Shown one piece after another: positions 1-11,290 of a DNA stretch of 64,000 bases. This DNA comes from Apium graveolens (Eukaryota > Streptophyta > Magnoliopsida > Apiales > Apiaceae). Within the stretch, counting starts at the first letter, position 1, and each line of letters opens with the position of its first letter. Made by a program: the position numbers and the translations under genes. A model generated the notes under the pieces. That model searched no databases. It saw only the letters and a program-made list of their open reading frames with translations, and was not told where the DNA came from. The stretch covers positions 60,887,956 to 60,951,955 of the forward strand of contig NC_133653.1 of the NCBI RefSeq assembly GCF_009905375.1, written 5' to 3'.

Positions 1-324
1 ATATTAAGACGGATTGGAAAGTTAGCTTACGAGCTAGCCTTACCCCCTAACTTGCAACAAGTTCATAATGTGTTCCATGTGTCAATGCTAAGGAAGTATC
101 ATCGGGATGCCAGACACATAGTGGAGTACGAGCAGGTGGATATGCAACCAGATCTGACTTACGTGGAGAAGCCAGTAAGGATTATCGATAAGAAGGAGCA
201 GGTGCTTCGGAACAAAGTAATCAAGCTAGTCAGAGTGCTATGGCAGAATCATAATATGGAAGAATCAACTTGGGAACTAGAGAGTGCGATGCTAGAAAAG
301 TACCCCCATTTGTTTTCTATTTGA
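1..324 (+). CDS. Integrase C-terminal region of element A (partial)
   Basis: The frame is open from base 1 to the TGA at 322-324, about 107 residues, with the start outside the window. It contains the [13 protein letters not shown] block that follows the integrase core in gypsy elements and ends with the VRVLWQN / EESTWELE block (roughly residues 78-95), which is the chromodomain-like tail of chromoviruses. In the family this tail helps target the integration complex to chromatin. No stop or frameshift is visible, so this piece looks younger than the B copy (31936-32313), which has very similar residues. Twenty bases after the stop the polypurine tract begins. It is the 3' end of a gag-pol polyprotein, not a host gene. 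Confidence 0.9.
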   Translation: MLRRIGKLAYELALPPNLQQVHNVFHVSMLRKYHRDARHIVEYEQVDMQPDLTYVEKPVRIIDKKEQVLRNKVIKLVRVLWQNHNMEESTWELESAMLEKYPHLFSI

Positions 325-344
325 TTCCGGGACGGAATGCTTTT

Positions 345-357
345 AAGGAGGGGAGAC
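345..357 (+). other. Polypurine tract of element A
   Basis: aaggaggggagac lies directly before the LTR start tgtaataac at 358. In LTR retrotransposons this tract primes plus-strand DNA synthesis. Confidence 0.85.
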
Positions 358-2430
358 TGTAATAACCCCCAAAATTTTCAACTTTTTGTAACCCTTGTGA
401 ATAGTGTTTTTGCTGAATGAGAAAACTTTTCATGCCACACTATGTAGGGGTTCTGTTATGGATATTCTGAGATTTTATTAGTACTCTATATGATATATAA
501 GTGTATGTAAAGATCGTCAGAATCCAATTCCGAACACTTTGATTTTTCCCGGAAATCCACTAAATACGGAAAGAATTGAGTATAAGGTAACAGGATAAAA
601 AGGATTTAAATTAAAGGATTATAAGAGAGGATCATAAAAGGAATATAATATATTGAGAAAGGTTAAGGGAACCTAAGTAATAAGATCCCGGGTGTGATCC
701 CTCAAACGATAAACGAAAATGAAAGTTAAGCGAATCGTATAACAAATCAGCGGTCATTAGGCAAACAATTAGGAAGTTAATCAAAGGGATTAGAGAGGAT
801 GATGTCACCCAACCAATGAGAAGAGGACAAGGAGGGAAAGATGACATCATAGCATGACATAAGCATGACATGGGAAGGAAGGAAATGTGGTGGAATATTA
901 ACCACACAAAATCAAGGTTAAATTGGTAATTAACCAAAAACAAATCAAATATTCAACCAACCAAGCCAAACAATTCATTTTTCATCAAAACAAGAACACA
1001 AGGCATTTTATTTCTTCATGCTCTCGGCTTTTTCATTTTCAAGAAGCTAGAATTTTCAAAACTCAAGATCAAGGCTTCCTAAATTGGTAAGATAATTCCC
1101 TAGTCATCCTTATGCATAGTTATGGCTATATTATGAGTTTAAGCCTTCAATTCTTTCTCAATCTTCTTCAAGAAATCAATGAAGAAGACAATGAATAGTG
1201 ACTTCAAGAATTTTAACTTGATTTTCTTGTTTTTCCTTTAAGATCCAAGCTTTCCTAAGACTCCTCAAGGCTTCCTAAGGCTTCCTAGCTACTCCCACCA
1301 CTTCAAGGAAGGTATATCATCTCCAAACCCTAGATTCCTTTTTATAATAAGATGATTTTGATTGTTATGGTGATATAGTAGCTTAATGCTTGTGGTTTAG
1401 AGTTTGGGTTGGAGTGGTAGTGAAATGGAATGGTGAATCTTGTTGTTTTGGTTAAAAGAACTTAAATATAGTTAAACTCAAGCTTAAGCATAAGTATAAA
1501 TGTTAATATTGAATTGATTGGGGCTGTTATGATGTGATAAGGATGGACTTTGGTTGTATTAATGGATTGAGGTTGAATTGTGATGGTTTTTGAATGGTTT
1601 AAAATTGGGAAATCGCGTAAACATAGCCGTCGTAATGTCCGATTTACTTTAGACTGCTTTTGTTCATAACATTAGGACCCGAGAACCCCCTGCTAGATGT
1701 TGACCATTGCCATGTTTAGATAGCTCATGTTACGAGCTTCGTTTAGATATGTAGTTTGTTGGATTCCGATATACGGTTTAGGAGAAACGACCGTTTTAAG
1801 TAATGGCGTTTCGCGAACGAAACTTTTCCCCTCGCCTTACTTTGAAACATAGGTTAAAGACCAAAAAGGGTTAATTAATGTATGAAACAATTATGGTAAG
1901 TGTGTTAGGAAGTTGGTAAGACACCCGTGAAAGAATCGCCTTAAAACTCGTAATGGTTAATTTATTAAAAATGGTGGAGCCGAGGGTACTCGAGTGACTT
2001 AAGAGAATCAGTGAGCGCAAAACGAGCGTTAGAGTCTAAGTTGGTTAAAGTATAGATTTACAAGTGACTTTGGTTTAATTCCAACTTACTTGTTGTTTAT
2101 AGGTTACCAGACTCGTCCCGAGCCTCTTATCACCCCCAGTCGCTCAGGCAAGTTTTCTACCCGTTATACTGTTGTTGTGATGTATATATGTATATACATT
2201 ATCTTGTGATAGATGCATGTTGGTTAATTAGCAAATGTTGCGATATATTGAAGCATGCTGATATGGTATATATATGCATGCCTGTTTCGTATTCTTGCCA
2301 TATATATCTGTTGGTTCAGTTGATAATACCTATGCTAGAGAATAGCGGTAATTTGCATATACCCTTAGTATAGGGACCCAAAGGTGAAAACATTTTCTAA
2401 AACCGGGAGTCGAGGATCCCGGGTAGATTT

Positions 2431-2459
2431 TATATATATATATATTTATATATATATAT
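2431..2459. repeat. TA dinucleotide run in LTR A
   Basis: Almost pure (TA)n with one T interruption. The F copy has a similar run at 45286-45308, so this is an ancestral property of the LTR family. Confidence 0.9.
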
Positions 2460-3841
2460 GGTTATAGTTTTCACAACTATTAATCGAATAAGGGTTATTC
2501 GATAACTTTATATTATTTATTGAATATTATTTCGAATATTCATTCGAGGGCTTATGACTCCTTTTATTTTATTAATTGAATATTATTTGAATATTCATTT
2601 GAGGATGTATGACTCCTTTATTTTATTTAATGAATATTATTTATAATATTCATTCGAGGTATTATGACTCCGCTTATTACTGAAATATATTCTTTATTTT
2701 ATTAAAGAATAAGGTGTCAATAATCAAACTTATTTTCGATTATTCAAATAAAGATAGTACTTTCATATAAGTATATCTTTGGTTATTTAATATCCATTTC
2801 AAGTATAAGTTTTAAAACTTCTACTTCGATTATTTTTATAAGGATTATCTTTATGAGAATATTATTTAAATAATAATATTCAGATATTTTCTAATATATC
2901 TGGACTGATTTATTTTAATAAATCAGCAGTACTCCAAACATTCTTAAAAATGTTTTCGAGTCTTCAAAATGATTTTTAAAGTTAGAGTGGACCCCAAAAC
3001 TCATTTTTATATTTAAGATCTTCCTTTTAAAGGGGATTTACATACTCGCTCAAAACCTGGGGGATCCAGCTCTGTGGTGCATTTTACATTCGCAACGTGG
3101 TTGCTGTTTTGAGAAAACAAATGAATTGATTACTTACCCAACATTCGGGAAGTAAGCCCATCTAATTGAGTCGGCATAAGCGACAGGCCGGGGTACGGTC
3201 TATCAAAGTGTAAGTGGCTGGGTGGCAGTCCATCAACGCGTAAGAGGCCGGGTGGTGGTCCAGCACAAGGTCCTTATTTGGCCAGGGTGATGACGGGTGG
3301 GGGATTCATCCATCTACTAGTAGAAAATGTTACTTATTGGTATCTTTGCCTGATCAGCAAGATATCGGGTTTATGCCAAAATTCTTTTCCTTTCCAAAAT
3401 TCATTGGATGTTACAAACTCTGTTCATAATTTACATAACAGAGGTTCCAGGAAATGTTTAAGAGATATATATGTGGATATATATATCGGGACTAAATAAA
3501 GTATCTCGTAACTTTATTTCATTCAATAATATTTCAAAGATTGAATCTATTCAAGTCTTAACTTGTGGTCTCATCTATGGGATGACTTTTTTTTAAACCT
3601 ATAATACTTTGAACAGTGGTAGTTCAAGTAGCCTTATAAATGATATAAGTATAGTGAAGTATTTGGTAACTTCATCTTCCTTTAAGCTTATATCCAGTAA
3701 GTAATTATCTTACTTTTGATAAAGGTTTTCAGTTAGTTATCTATTAGATACTTGCATTATTGATTACACTATATATTATCTTGCGAGCTGTAAGGCTCAC
3801 TCTTGCTTTATTTCTTCATCACACAACAACAGTTAGGAAAG

Positions 3842-3964
3842 ATGGCCAGACTCCAGCAGACCCAGCGCAAGAGCGTGGGAAGCGCCCCGCGCCTTCCCGT
3901 TGAGATCATAGCTGCTATAGCTGCAGAGGTAGATCTATCTGTAGATCAGACCATCTACTTTTGA
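3842..3964 (+). other. Short ORF after a stem-loop in LTR A (40 codons)
   Basis: ATG at 3842 and TGA at 3962-3964; the peptide starts MARLQQTQRKS. It follows a GAGC-N6-GCTC inverted repeat (3785-3798), a CTCTTGC-type block and the string acaacaacag. The same arrangement recurs in the LTRs of B, D and F with different peptide sequences. No family is recognised and translation is not shown. It may be a leader peptide or an exon start in the U5/R part of the transcript. Confidence 0.4.
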
Positions 3965-4496
3965 GAATCAATTATGTATAATTATAACTTGTGGCACATA
4001 ATGGCAATTAATTGTAAATTTATCAAGTAATCATTTTGGGTTGTAATAACTTTTAATTGTGGATTCAAGGACTTGTACTTATTTCAATTTCATCTCTGAG
4101 ACTATAACGGGTTGTGGTGTGTGTTAGTGTGGGGTCACAGCATAAGGTTATTTATTATTAATTAAGTGAAGTGATATTGTGGAAAGAAATACCGTGACGA
4201 CCCGGATCCCTGACCTCGGATCTGGGGGTGTTACAAGGACAGAGAAAGGCCTGGGAACATAAGGGGAGCGTCGTTGTCTTGCTGTGCTTCGAAAACGTAG
4301 AAGAATCGACTGGAATCGAATGTTTTGGTTCGCCGGATTCTCACCGGGAATCGTTGCCGGCGTTGGGTTCAAGGTTGCAGGGTTCGTTCTTCGTGACCCG
4401 TTAACCCGAGGTCGACCCGGTTTGCAACCCGGAAACGACCCGGGTTTGATCCTTCAGAACCCAAACTCTGTTCTGATTTTTTGTTTTAGAGTAATT

Positions 4497-5260
4497 AATT
4501 ATTTATTTATATTTTAGTAATTAAAATCAGTTTTTAATAATTCTAAAAATTAATTAAAAATTAGTTTTAAATTCTGAAAAATAGTATTATTAATTTCTAA
4601 ATTATTTTATTAAATTATAAATTCGAAATTAATTATTTAATTATTTATCTAATTATTTATTAATTATCTAATTAATTAATAATTGGGTAATTAATTAATA
4701 ATTAGGTAATTAATTAATAAATAAGAATTAGAAATAATTAAGTGATATGATTAATAATCTAATAATTAGTTAATAATGCGAATAGTGATTCACTAATTAG
4801 AATTATTATTCGAGCGTTAGTTATTCGAATAATATTGCGGTAATTATTCGTATCCTATAATTAGATATCGGTAACTAATTGATTAACAAATCGTATGAGT
4901 TTCAATAATAATATAATAGTTCGATAATTATGCGAGAATTGCGAGTAGCTTGTAGTTATACGAGTGATTAATCGTTAAGTTGGTTTATAATTCGAGTAAT
5001 TCGTAGTTATTCGATAAATAGCGTATCAGTTAATTAAATCGATTGATTATTTGTAAATAATCGATCTGATCGAATAAGTAATAATAATTTGTAATAAATA
5101 GTAATAATTCCTAATAATTAGGGATTAATTATTTTAAAATACAATAATTATTAATTAATTATTTAAAAATATAATTAAGGATTGTTTAATTATAATTAAT
5201 TATTTATAATTAATTATTAATTGATTAAATCTTGTTTAATTCATAATAATTCAACCGTTA
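4497..5260. repeat. Extremely AT-rich block in LTR B (5' copy)
   Basis: About 760 bp built mostly of attaatta-type words, with almost no GC-rich stretch. The same block is at about 33645-34402 in the 3' LTR. It carries no ORF. Confidence 0.8.
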
Positions 5261-6382
5261 GTCCGATTTGAGCGAAACGAAGACCCCTAGACTCAGAAAA
5301 ATGAGACGAATCCAATAAAAATAGTTGTAAGTTATAATTTCTTCCGAAAGAGAGTGGTTTGGTGATAATTAATAGTTCATAGGTCCTAATAGGGATATAA
5401 TTGAGCCGAATAAATTCCGAAAAATTATAATAAAATCAGATAAGACTAGCTAATGCAGGTATGAGTCTAGAATCGATTCTAAAAATAATTATAAGTCTAA
5501 AAATTGATTATGTGCTTTATGTGCTACGTGCTTTACGTGATTATGTGAACCTATGTGCTATATAAATGTATGTGTATATATGCGAGTCAGATAGAAACGC
5601 ATGGGTAGACTGATAAGGTTGCGTGATATCAATTCAAGATACACGTATATAGTAAGTTATCTAAACGACTATCTTTCCATGATTGGTTCAGTGTTAGCAA
5701 GGCAGAGCAAGCTAGGGACAGAAGGCGGTGAGTTGAACCAGGTTAAGTACGCGCAAGGCAAGTTTTTCCCCTATTCTAAATTCAGAATAGTGAATAATAT
5801 TTCCTTTTATCGTATCAGTTACCTTTGATAATTATTGTTCATATACACTGTTACCCATTTATTAATGTTTGTTTCAATTTCATTTCAATTCTTGATTCAC
5901 CCAATTTATTGAATTCCCTGTTCATATTTCAATTCTTTTACCCTTGTTACATATACTCTGGTATATCCTGGTGTTGGGATATATGAAAAGCATTCCGATT
6001 GTTCCGGATGCTAAGCCTTGGACTGGATGGTTACTATACGGGCTGGGTTTTGCCCAGACCATTATTTAATAGGCCATAGTTGCCTGAGTACTCTTTATGT
6101 TGGTTGGGTCTATGCAGTTGGGTATAGATCCACACTATATCCTGACTGATTAGCGGGTTATAGTGCATATGTTGGTTCTTGTTTCCAGTCTTGTTCATTT
6201 GGTACTCGCCAGCATTGGCAAATTACTATCCTATACAGATTCAGATGGTTGTTCCAACCAGCAGCTTATTGGTTCACTTATTTCTCTTTCTTTATACTAT
6301 ATATATTATTGCAGGCTTGTTGAGCAATTTTGGCTCATCCCCTTTTATTGTTATTCCTATTGTTTTACAGTTAAGGTAGAGA

Positions 6383-6499
6383 ATGAAACCCATCAGGACC
6401 CGCATAGTCATGAAGCGAGTCAAGCAGCGGGACCCTCTTATACCAAGAGTGTTCCTTCCCATTCCCGAAGAAAGCTTTGAATTGCCAGATCAGGTGTAG
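6383..6499 (+). other. Short ORF after a stem-loop in LTR B, 5' copy (38 codons)
   Basis: ATG at 6383, TAG at 6497-6499; the peptide starts MKPIRTRIVMK. Upstream are the inverted repeat TGAGC...GCTCA (6321-6337) and a T-rich tract ending tttacag at 6370, which looks like a splice acceptor. The 3' LTR carries the same ORF at 35534-35650 without an interruption. Function unknown. Confidence 0.4.
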
Positions 6500-6801
6500 T
6501 AGGATAAGTAGTAATGTTGGATTGAATAAGAGTCTTGTGTAGTTTGAATAAAAGTTATGTGGTGAGATTATAGATAGAATAAAGTTTTGTAACAAAGAGA
6601 GTTCTTGAGACAGGTTTTATTTATTTGGGTTTGTAATAAAGTGTAGTATGTGGTTCTTATTTTCAACTCAACCCTTAAAAGATCCTGAGTAGTATTAGTT
6701 CGGGGTAATCATTATATTTATATTCCGCTTGTGCAGGTTTAGTTGTAGTTGTTGTTAATAATGCCCCAAATTTATACCCCGGATTTGGAGGGTGTTATAG
6801 T

Positions 6802-6815
6802 TGGCATCAGAGCTT
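6802..6815 (+). other. Primer binding site of element B (initiator tRNA-Met type)
   Basis: tggcatcagagctt two bases after the LTR end resembles the common TGGTATCAGAGC site complementary to plant initiator tRNA-Met, with one T-to-C change. About 160 bp of untranslated leader follow before ORF1. Confidence 0.85.
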
Positions 6816-6978
6816 AGGATTGACCCTTGAAAACAAGAACGTTAGGGTTAAGATAAGATAGGAAAATGAGATAGGATAAAAGTAAGAGTGTTAGGATTGT
6901 CTGTTTATGTGATTAGAAGTTATGAGTTTTAGGATTGTGATTTGATTGTTTTTGTGTTATTATTGTTATGTATATTAG

Positions 6979-7788
6979 ATGGCTTCTTTATCATCGTCTA
7001 CGGAGCGGACCGAGACAGATCCAGTGGTTGTACCGGTATTAGCTCCAGTGTTAGAGCAGATCTTACCTCCATTGCCACCACCTCCACCATTACCACCTGG
7101 ACCAGCACCGGAGATACCACCTCCCCCAGAGGTACTAGGTTTTGCAGATTATTTTCCATATTTTGAGCCAGAGATACCAGATTTTCCACCACTAGAGTTT
7201 CCGATGTTCGATATTCCTGACATGGTTGATCTTCCGCAGTGGGAGGATTTAGAGCCCCAGATTCCTATGCCACCAATTAAGATTCCAGAGATGCCACAGA
7301 TGGAGCTAGAGGCAGAGTCGCCAGTGTATGCACCTATGGAGCAGCCTGTCTTATTCCCTGCCCCATTAGCCATCTATGCCCCTGTTCCTGGAGTTTATCA
7401 GTTTCCTCAGCCAGAGTTTATGGATGAGATAGTGGTAGATGGGCAGTTACCTTCTCGAGGTTCTAGCACGGATCTTCGTGAGCATCATACAGTGACTTAT
7501 CAGCGCTTTCAGGCGGAGAGGGAGGAGAGGATCCGATGGCAGAACCAGTGTAGAGAGATCCTTGGATTGTATGAGACGCAGGCAGATGGTCCTGTTAGAG
7601 CATTACGATCAGATTATATACTGAGAGAGAGGCTACGTCAGATTCACCGGATTAGTTTTCAGCAGCTTATGGATTTGAGACAGCAGGATCTTAGTGCGGA
7701 GACAGCATATCGGAGAGCATTGGGACTTACCGAGGCAGTGCTAGAGGCATTGCAGGAGGAGTTGAGCCATGTGCCGCCGGGATTTTGA
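6979..7788 (+). CDS. ORF1: proline/acidic-rich protein upstream of gag in element B (269 aa)
   Basis: This is an uninterrupted frame of 269 codons from ATG 6979 to TGA 7786-7788, between the primer binding site and gag. Residues about 13-60 are Pro-rich (runs such as PPPPPLPPG), residues 60-140 alternate Pro, Glu, Asp and aromatic residues, and residues about 165-265 are charged and predicted helical (EREERIRWQNQ, LRERLRQIHR, TEAVLEALQEEL), compatible with a coiled coil. No catalytic motif, zinc knuckle, signal peptide or membrane segment is seen. I do not recognise the family. Element D has a remnant in the same place (21417-21575), so it belongs to the element type rather than being a host capture. 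That it stays open while gag-pol is broken is noteworthy. It may be an accessory structural protein; this is inference. Confidence 0.65.
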   Translation: MASLSSSTERTETDPVVVPVLAPVLEQILPPLPPPPPLPPGPAPEIPPPPEVLGFADYFPYFEPEIPDFPPLEFPMFDIPDMVDLPQWEDLEPQIPMPPIKIPEMPQMELEAESPVYAPMEQPVLFPAPLAIYAPVPGVYQFPQPEFMDEIVVDGQLPSRGSSTDLREHHTVTYQRFQAEREERIRWQNQCREILGLYETQADGPVRALRSDYILRERLRQIHRISFQQLMDLRQQDLSAETAYRRALGLTEAVLEALQEELSHVPPGF

Positions 7789-8260
7789 GACTAGCAGATC
7801 GAGGAGTGTTGTATCATGTATATTTTGTAGATAGAGGCAGCATAGTATTGTATGATTAGTTTATATGAGTGTAGCTACTGACTTTGACTGATAGTAGTAG
7901 CAGTACGACTGTTATATCATAGGTTTTTGTATCAAGCACTGACACTTGCAGTTGGTGTTCTACCTATACATATATGAGATGGTCTTTTGCACGTTTTCTT
8001 TATTTTATTTCCAGTTATTTAAGTATTTACATTTATTTCATTACCATTGCATAATTACAAATGTTGTTTTATTTACGATCATGTTGTACCCTTATATTTT
8101 CAAAAAGATTTTAAAGTATTTAAAAAAAAATTATTTACATATCATACTGTTTTATTTATTTAGCTATTTAATAAGCTGTTTTATTTTCCCAAATCAATTG
8201 TTTTAATACATGTTTAATATACTGTTATTAAAGAAGACCCATTGTTTATTTATCAGAAAG
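7789..8260. other. Untranslated spacer between ORF1 and gag of element B
   Basis: T- and AT-rich sequence (tttatttat words from 7990 to 8250) without a convincing frame. It could hold a splice acceptor or internal initiation signal for gag, but none can be shown from sequence alone. Confidence 0.5.
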
Positions 8261-9390
8261 ATGGCACCTAAAAGAAAAGCACAACCCGACTCATCAAATG
8301 GAAACACCGAGGGCCAAAACAATAATAACCAGATGGATCAGATGTTTAATCTCATGCAACAGCAGATGTTGATGATGCAACAACAAATGCAGTAGCAACA
8401 ACAACAGTTCTAGCAACAGATGTTACAGCAAGCCGCTCATCCAGGACATCAAGTACCACCAGCAGCACCTAGGGTCACTTTCAAGCAATTTCAGTCGGTA
8501 AAGCCTCCGGAATTTATGGATTCCACGGATCCTACAAAGGTGAGAGCTTGGCTGAAAGAGACGGAGAAGGCTTTTTCGTTGGTAAAAGTTGAGGAAGAAC
8601 AGAAGACGGATTTTGCTAGCTACTTTCTAAAAGGCGAAGCCAATTACTGGTGGGAATCGAAGAAAGCTTTGGAAGGAGAAGGTGTGGTGACCTGGGATAG
8701 ATTCACTAATCTTTTCTTGGAGAAATATTTTCCTCATTTTATGAAGAACCAGATGGAGATCAAGTTCCTGGAGCTGAAGCAAGACAACTTATCAGTGGCG
8801 GATTACGAGACCAAGTTCACTGAATTGGCTAGATTTGTTCCAGAGCAAGTGGATACGGATGAGAAGCGGGCCAAGAGATTCCAGCAAGGACTGAAACCAT
8901 GGATTCATAGCAGAGTAGTTGTGTTTGAACTGACAACTTATACGGCTGTTGTTCAGAAGGCTATGATTATTGAAGGTGAAAGTGAAGCAGCTCAGAAAGA
9001 GAAAGGACCAGAAAATTTTCAGAATCGTTTCAACAAAAGGCCGGGATTTCAAGCTCGAGGAAAAGTAAACTTTAGGAGACCAGAACAAAACAACCAGAGG
9101 ATGGGTAATCGACTTCCTGCCCCAACTCAGCAAAGGCTTATTCGACCACCTATACCTGATTGCAGAACGTGTGGTAAAAAGCATACGGGAATTTGCAACA
9201 AGCCAAATGTCACGTGTTTCAAGTGCAAGCAAAGGGGACACTATTCTGGAGAATGTCCGATGGGAAAAGCAGAAGTTACTTGTTTCCAATGTGGGAGAAA
9301 AGGACATATTGCCAGAGACTGCAGAGGAGTTACAATGGCCGCTAGTATTCCAAGAGTTTTAGCATTACCTCCACCTCCACTACCACAACA
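8261..9390 (+). pseudogene. gag: Gag of element B (start of the gag-pol frame, two early TAG stops)
   Basis: The frame starts MAPKRKAQPD at 8261 and runs into a Gln/Met-rich stretch in which TAG codons occur at 8393-8395 and 8411-8413, both where CAG is expected among neighbouring CAA/CAG codons. Downstream the same frame is open to 10735. The Gag domain (about 8500-8940) has the usual [12 protein letters not shown] and FLEKYFP blocks. Two zinc knuckles of the CX2CX4HX4C type follow: [14 protein letters not shown] (9215-9256) and [14 protein letters not shown] (9281-9322). The product would be the nucleocapsid precursor that packages element RNA. The upstream [12 protein letters not shown] cluster is a third, imperfect knuckle. 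Gag/protease border is set arbitrarily near 9390. Confidence 0.88.
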
Positions 9391-11290
9391 AAATAAGCCC
9401 AGAGCAAGGACTTTCAATATGTCAATGAAGGAAGCAATACAGAATCCGAATGTGGTTGCAGGTACACTCCTTGTAAATTCCGTAAATGCTTTAGTATTGA
9501 TTGATTCAGGGGCTACTAGATCTTTTATTTCTGAAGATTTTATCTCTAAGATAGATTGTGAGGTTCAGTGGTTAGATGAAGTGTTAGTCATAAAATTAGC
9601 GAATGATGATCAGGTTGCAGTAGATCGAATATGCCCGAGTTATGATATTGAGATAGGGAGATGTCATTTTTCAGTTGATTTGATACCTTTTAGGCTATGG
9701 GAGTTTGATGTTATTTTAGGAATGGATTGGTTATCTAGTAATAATGCTCAGATTGATTGTGCGAATAAGAGAGTGAAATTACAAACTGAAGAAAATGAAA
9801 TAGTAATATTTAAAGGTGAGAAGCAGAAGCAGAAATTCTTAACAATAATGCAGACAAGAAGATTTCTACGTCAAGGATGTCAAGCTTACTTAGCCTATGT
9901 ATGGGATACTGACAAGGGTAATCCGAAGATTGAAGATATTCCTGTAGCTTATGAGTTTCTTGATGTTTTTCCAGACGAACTACCAGGACTTCCACCAGAT
10001 CGAGAAATCGAGTTCACTATTGACTTGACGCCAGGGACTGAACCAATTTTGAAAGCTCCATATCGAATGACACCTATTGAAATGAGGGAATTAGCAAAAC
10101 AGTTGCAAAAACTTCTCGACAAAGGAATCATAAGGCCAAGTGTATCCCCATGGGGCGCACCAGTATTGTTCGTGAAAAAGAAGGATGGTAGTATGCGACT
10201 GTGTATTGATTATCATGAGCTGAACAAGTTAACTATCAAGAATAAATATCCTTTACCTCGCATCGATGATTTATTTGATCAACTAAAAGGAGCAGCATGG
10301 TTTTCAAAAATTGACTTACGATCAGGCTATCATCAGTTAAAGATCAAAGCCGGAGATATTCCAAAGACAGCATTCAGAATGAGGTACGGACACTATGAAT
10401 TTCTTGTGATGGCTTTTGGATTGACGAATGCACCTGTAGCATTTATGGATTTGATGAATCGAGTATTCAAGAAATATCTGGATAAGTTTATCATTGTATT
10501 TATTGATGTCATCTTGATCTATTCAACGACGGAAGAAGAACATGCAGCGCATTTAAGAACAACATTGGAGATATTACGAAATGAGCAACTTTATGCAAAA
10601 TTTTCAAAATGCGAATTTTGGTTAAAGGAAGTGCAGTTTCTAGGGCATATCATCAGTAGAGAAGGCATTCAAGTTGATCCAGCAAAGATTGAAGCTGTGT
10701 TAAATTGGGAAAGGCCAAAGACGCCGACAGAAGTTTGAAGTTTCTTAGGACTGGCAGGATATTATCGAAGATTTGTCAAAGATTTTGCGAAGATAGCAAT
10801 ACCGCTGACCAAGTTAACTCGAAAAAGTGAAAAGTTCGAATGGGATGGTAAGTGTGAAGAAAGTTTTCAAGAGTTGAAGAATCGGTTGGTGACCGCACCA
10901 GTATTAGTACTGCCAGATGAGCAAGGAAATTTCGTCATATACAATGACGCTTCGTATCGAGGGCTAGGATGTGTATTGATGCAACACGGTAACGTCATTG
11001 CATATGCTTCGAGACAACTTAAACCTCATGAGCAGAAATATCCTACGCATGATTTGGAATTGGCAGCAATCGTATTTGCATTGAAGCTTTGGAGACATTA
11101 TCTGTACGGTGAAAAATGCGAAATCTACACGGATCATAAAAGTCTGAAGTATATCTTCACGCAAAAGGAACTGAACATGCGACAACGTCGATGGCTGGAA
11201 TTGATTAAAGATTATGATGTTACAATCAGTTATCATCCAGGAAAAGCAAATATTGTAGCGGATGCGTTGAGCAGAAAAGAAAGATTGAAT
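9391..11290 (+). pseudogene. pol: Protease, reverse transcriptase and RNase H of element B
   Basis: Continues the gag frame. Retropepsin motif DSGATRSF has its catalytic Asp at 9503. Reverse transcriptase spans about 10050-10620 with the [17 protein letters not shown] block, [20 protein letters not shown] and AFGLTNAP. In the active site the second Asp of FIDD is Val (codon gtc, 10508-10510), which should abolish polymerase activity. A TGA at 10736-10738 stands where CGA would be expected before [12 protein letters not shown]. RNase H follows at about 10880-11280 with [19 protein letters not shown] and [10 protein letters not shown], giving the D-E-D set. The RT-RNaseH-integrase order is the gypsy one. 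The copy is defective; proteins in trans would be needed for movement. Confidence 0.9.

Larger units (their letters stand above)
1..4235 (+). mobile_element. Element A: 3' end of a Ty3/gypsy chromovirus-type LTR retrotransposon
   Basis: Only the last part of the element is in the window: the C-terminal end of integrase, a polypurine tract and a complete 3' LTR. It ends at base 4235 with gtgttaca. The DNA that follows (from 4236, aggac...) is the same as the interior of B's other LTR from 33376, so A is inserted inside B's 5' LTR. The bases aggac at 4236-4240 are the expected right-hand 5-bp target duplication; its partner would lie left of the window. The integrase tail is most like the Tekay/Del lineage, as in B, but the LTR sequence is a different family. 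Confidence 0.9.
358..4235 (+). repeat. 3' LTR of element A (~3.9 kb)
   Basis: Begins TGTAATAACC after the polypurine tract and ends GGTGTTACA, a short inverted repeat. The 3878-bp length is long but usual for Tekay/Del-type elements. No convincing long coding region is present; the ORFs of 60-75 codons inside are of chance size. A diverged copy in the opposite orientation forms element F (43563-47273). The match is clearest around 2100-2170 (the block with ggcaagttttctacccgttat) and 3781-3840. A dinucleotide TA run (2431-2459) and a short ORF near the 3' end (3842-3964) are listed separately. Confidence 0.9.
4236..6799 (+). repeat. 5' LTR of element B (right-hand part)
   Basis: Aligns to 33376-35950 of the 3' LTR along its whole length, with one 11-bp block missing (the extra tta/attt unit near 33781 in the 3' copy). 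It ends GGTGTTATA; the other LTR ends the same way, a one-base variant of the expected GTTACA terminus. The primer binding site follows at once. The missing left part was separated by the insertion of A. Confidence 0.92.

Noticed and set aside
5601..5828. A 75-codon ORF in LTR B, also at 34752-34979.
   Set aside because: LTR duplication explains the conservation. No protein family features, and length is within chance for this composition.
8792..9307. A 171-codon minus-strand ORF.
   Set aside because: It lies antisense to the well-supported gag gene of B and encodes no recognisable domain.
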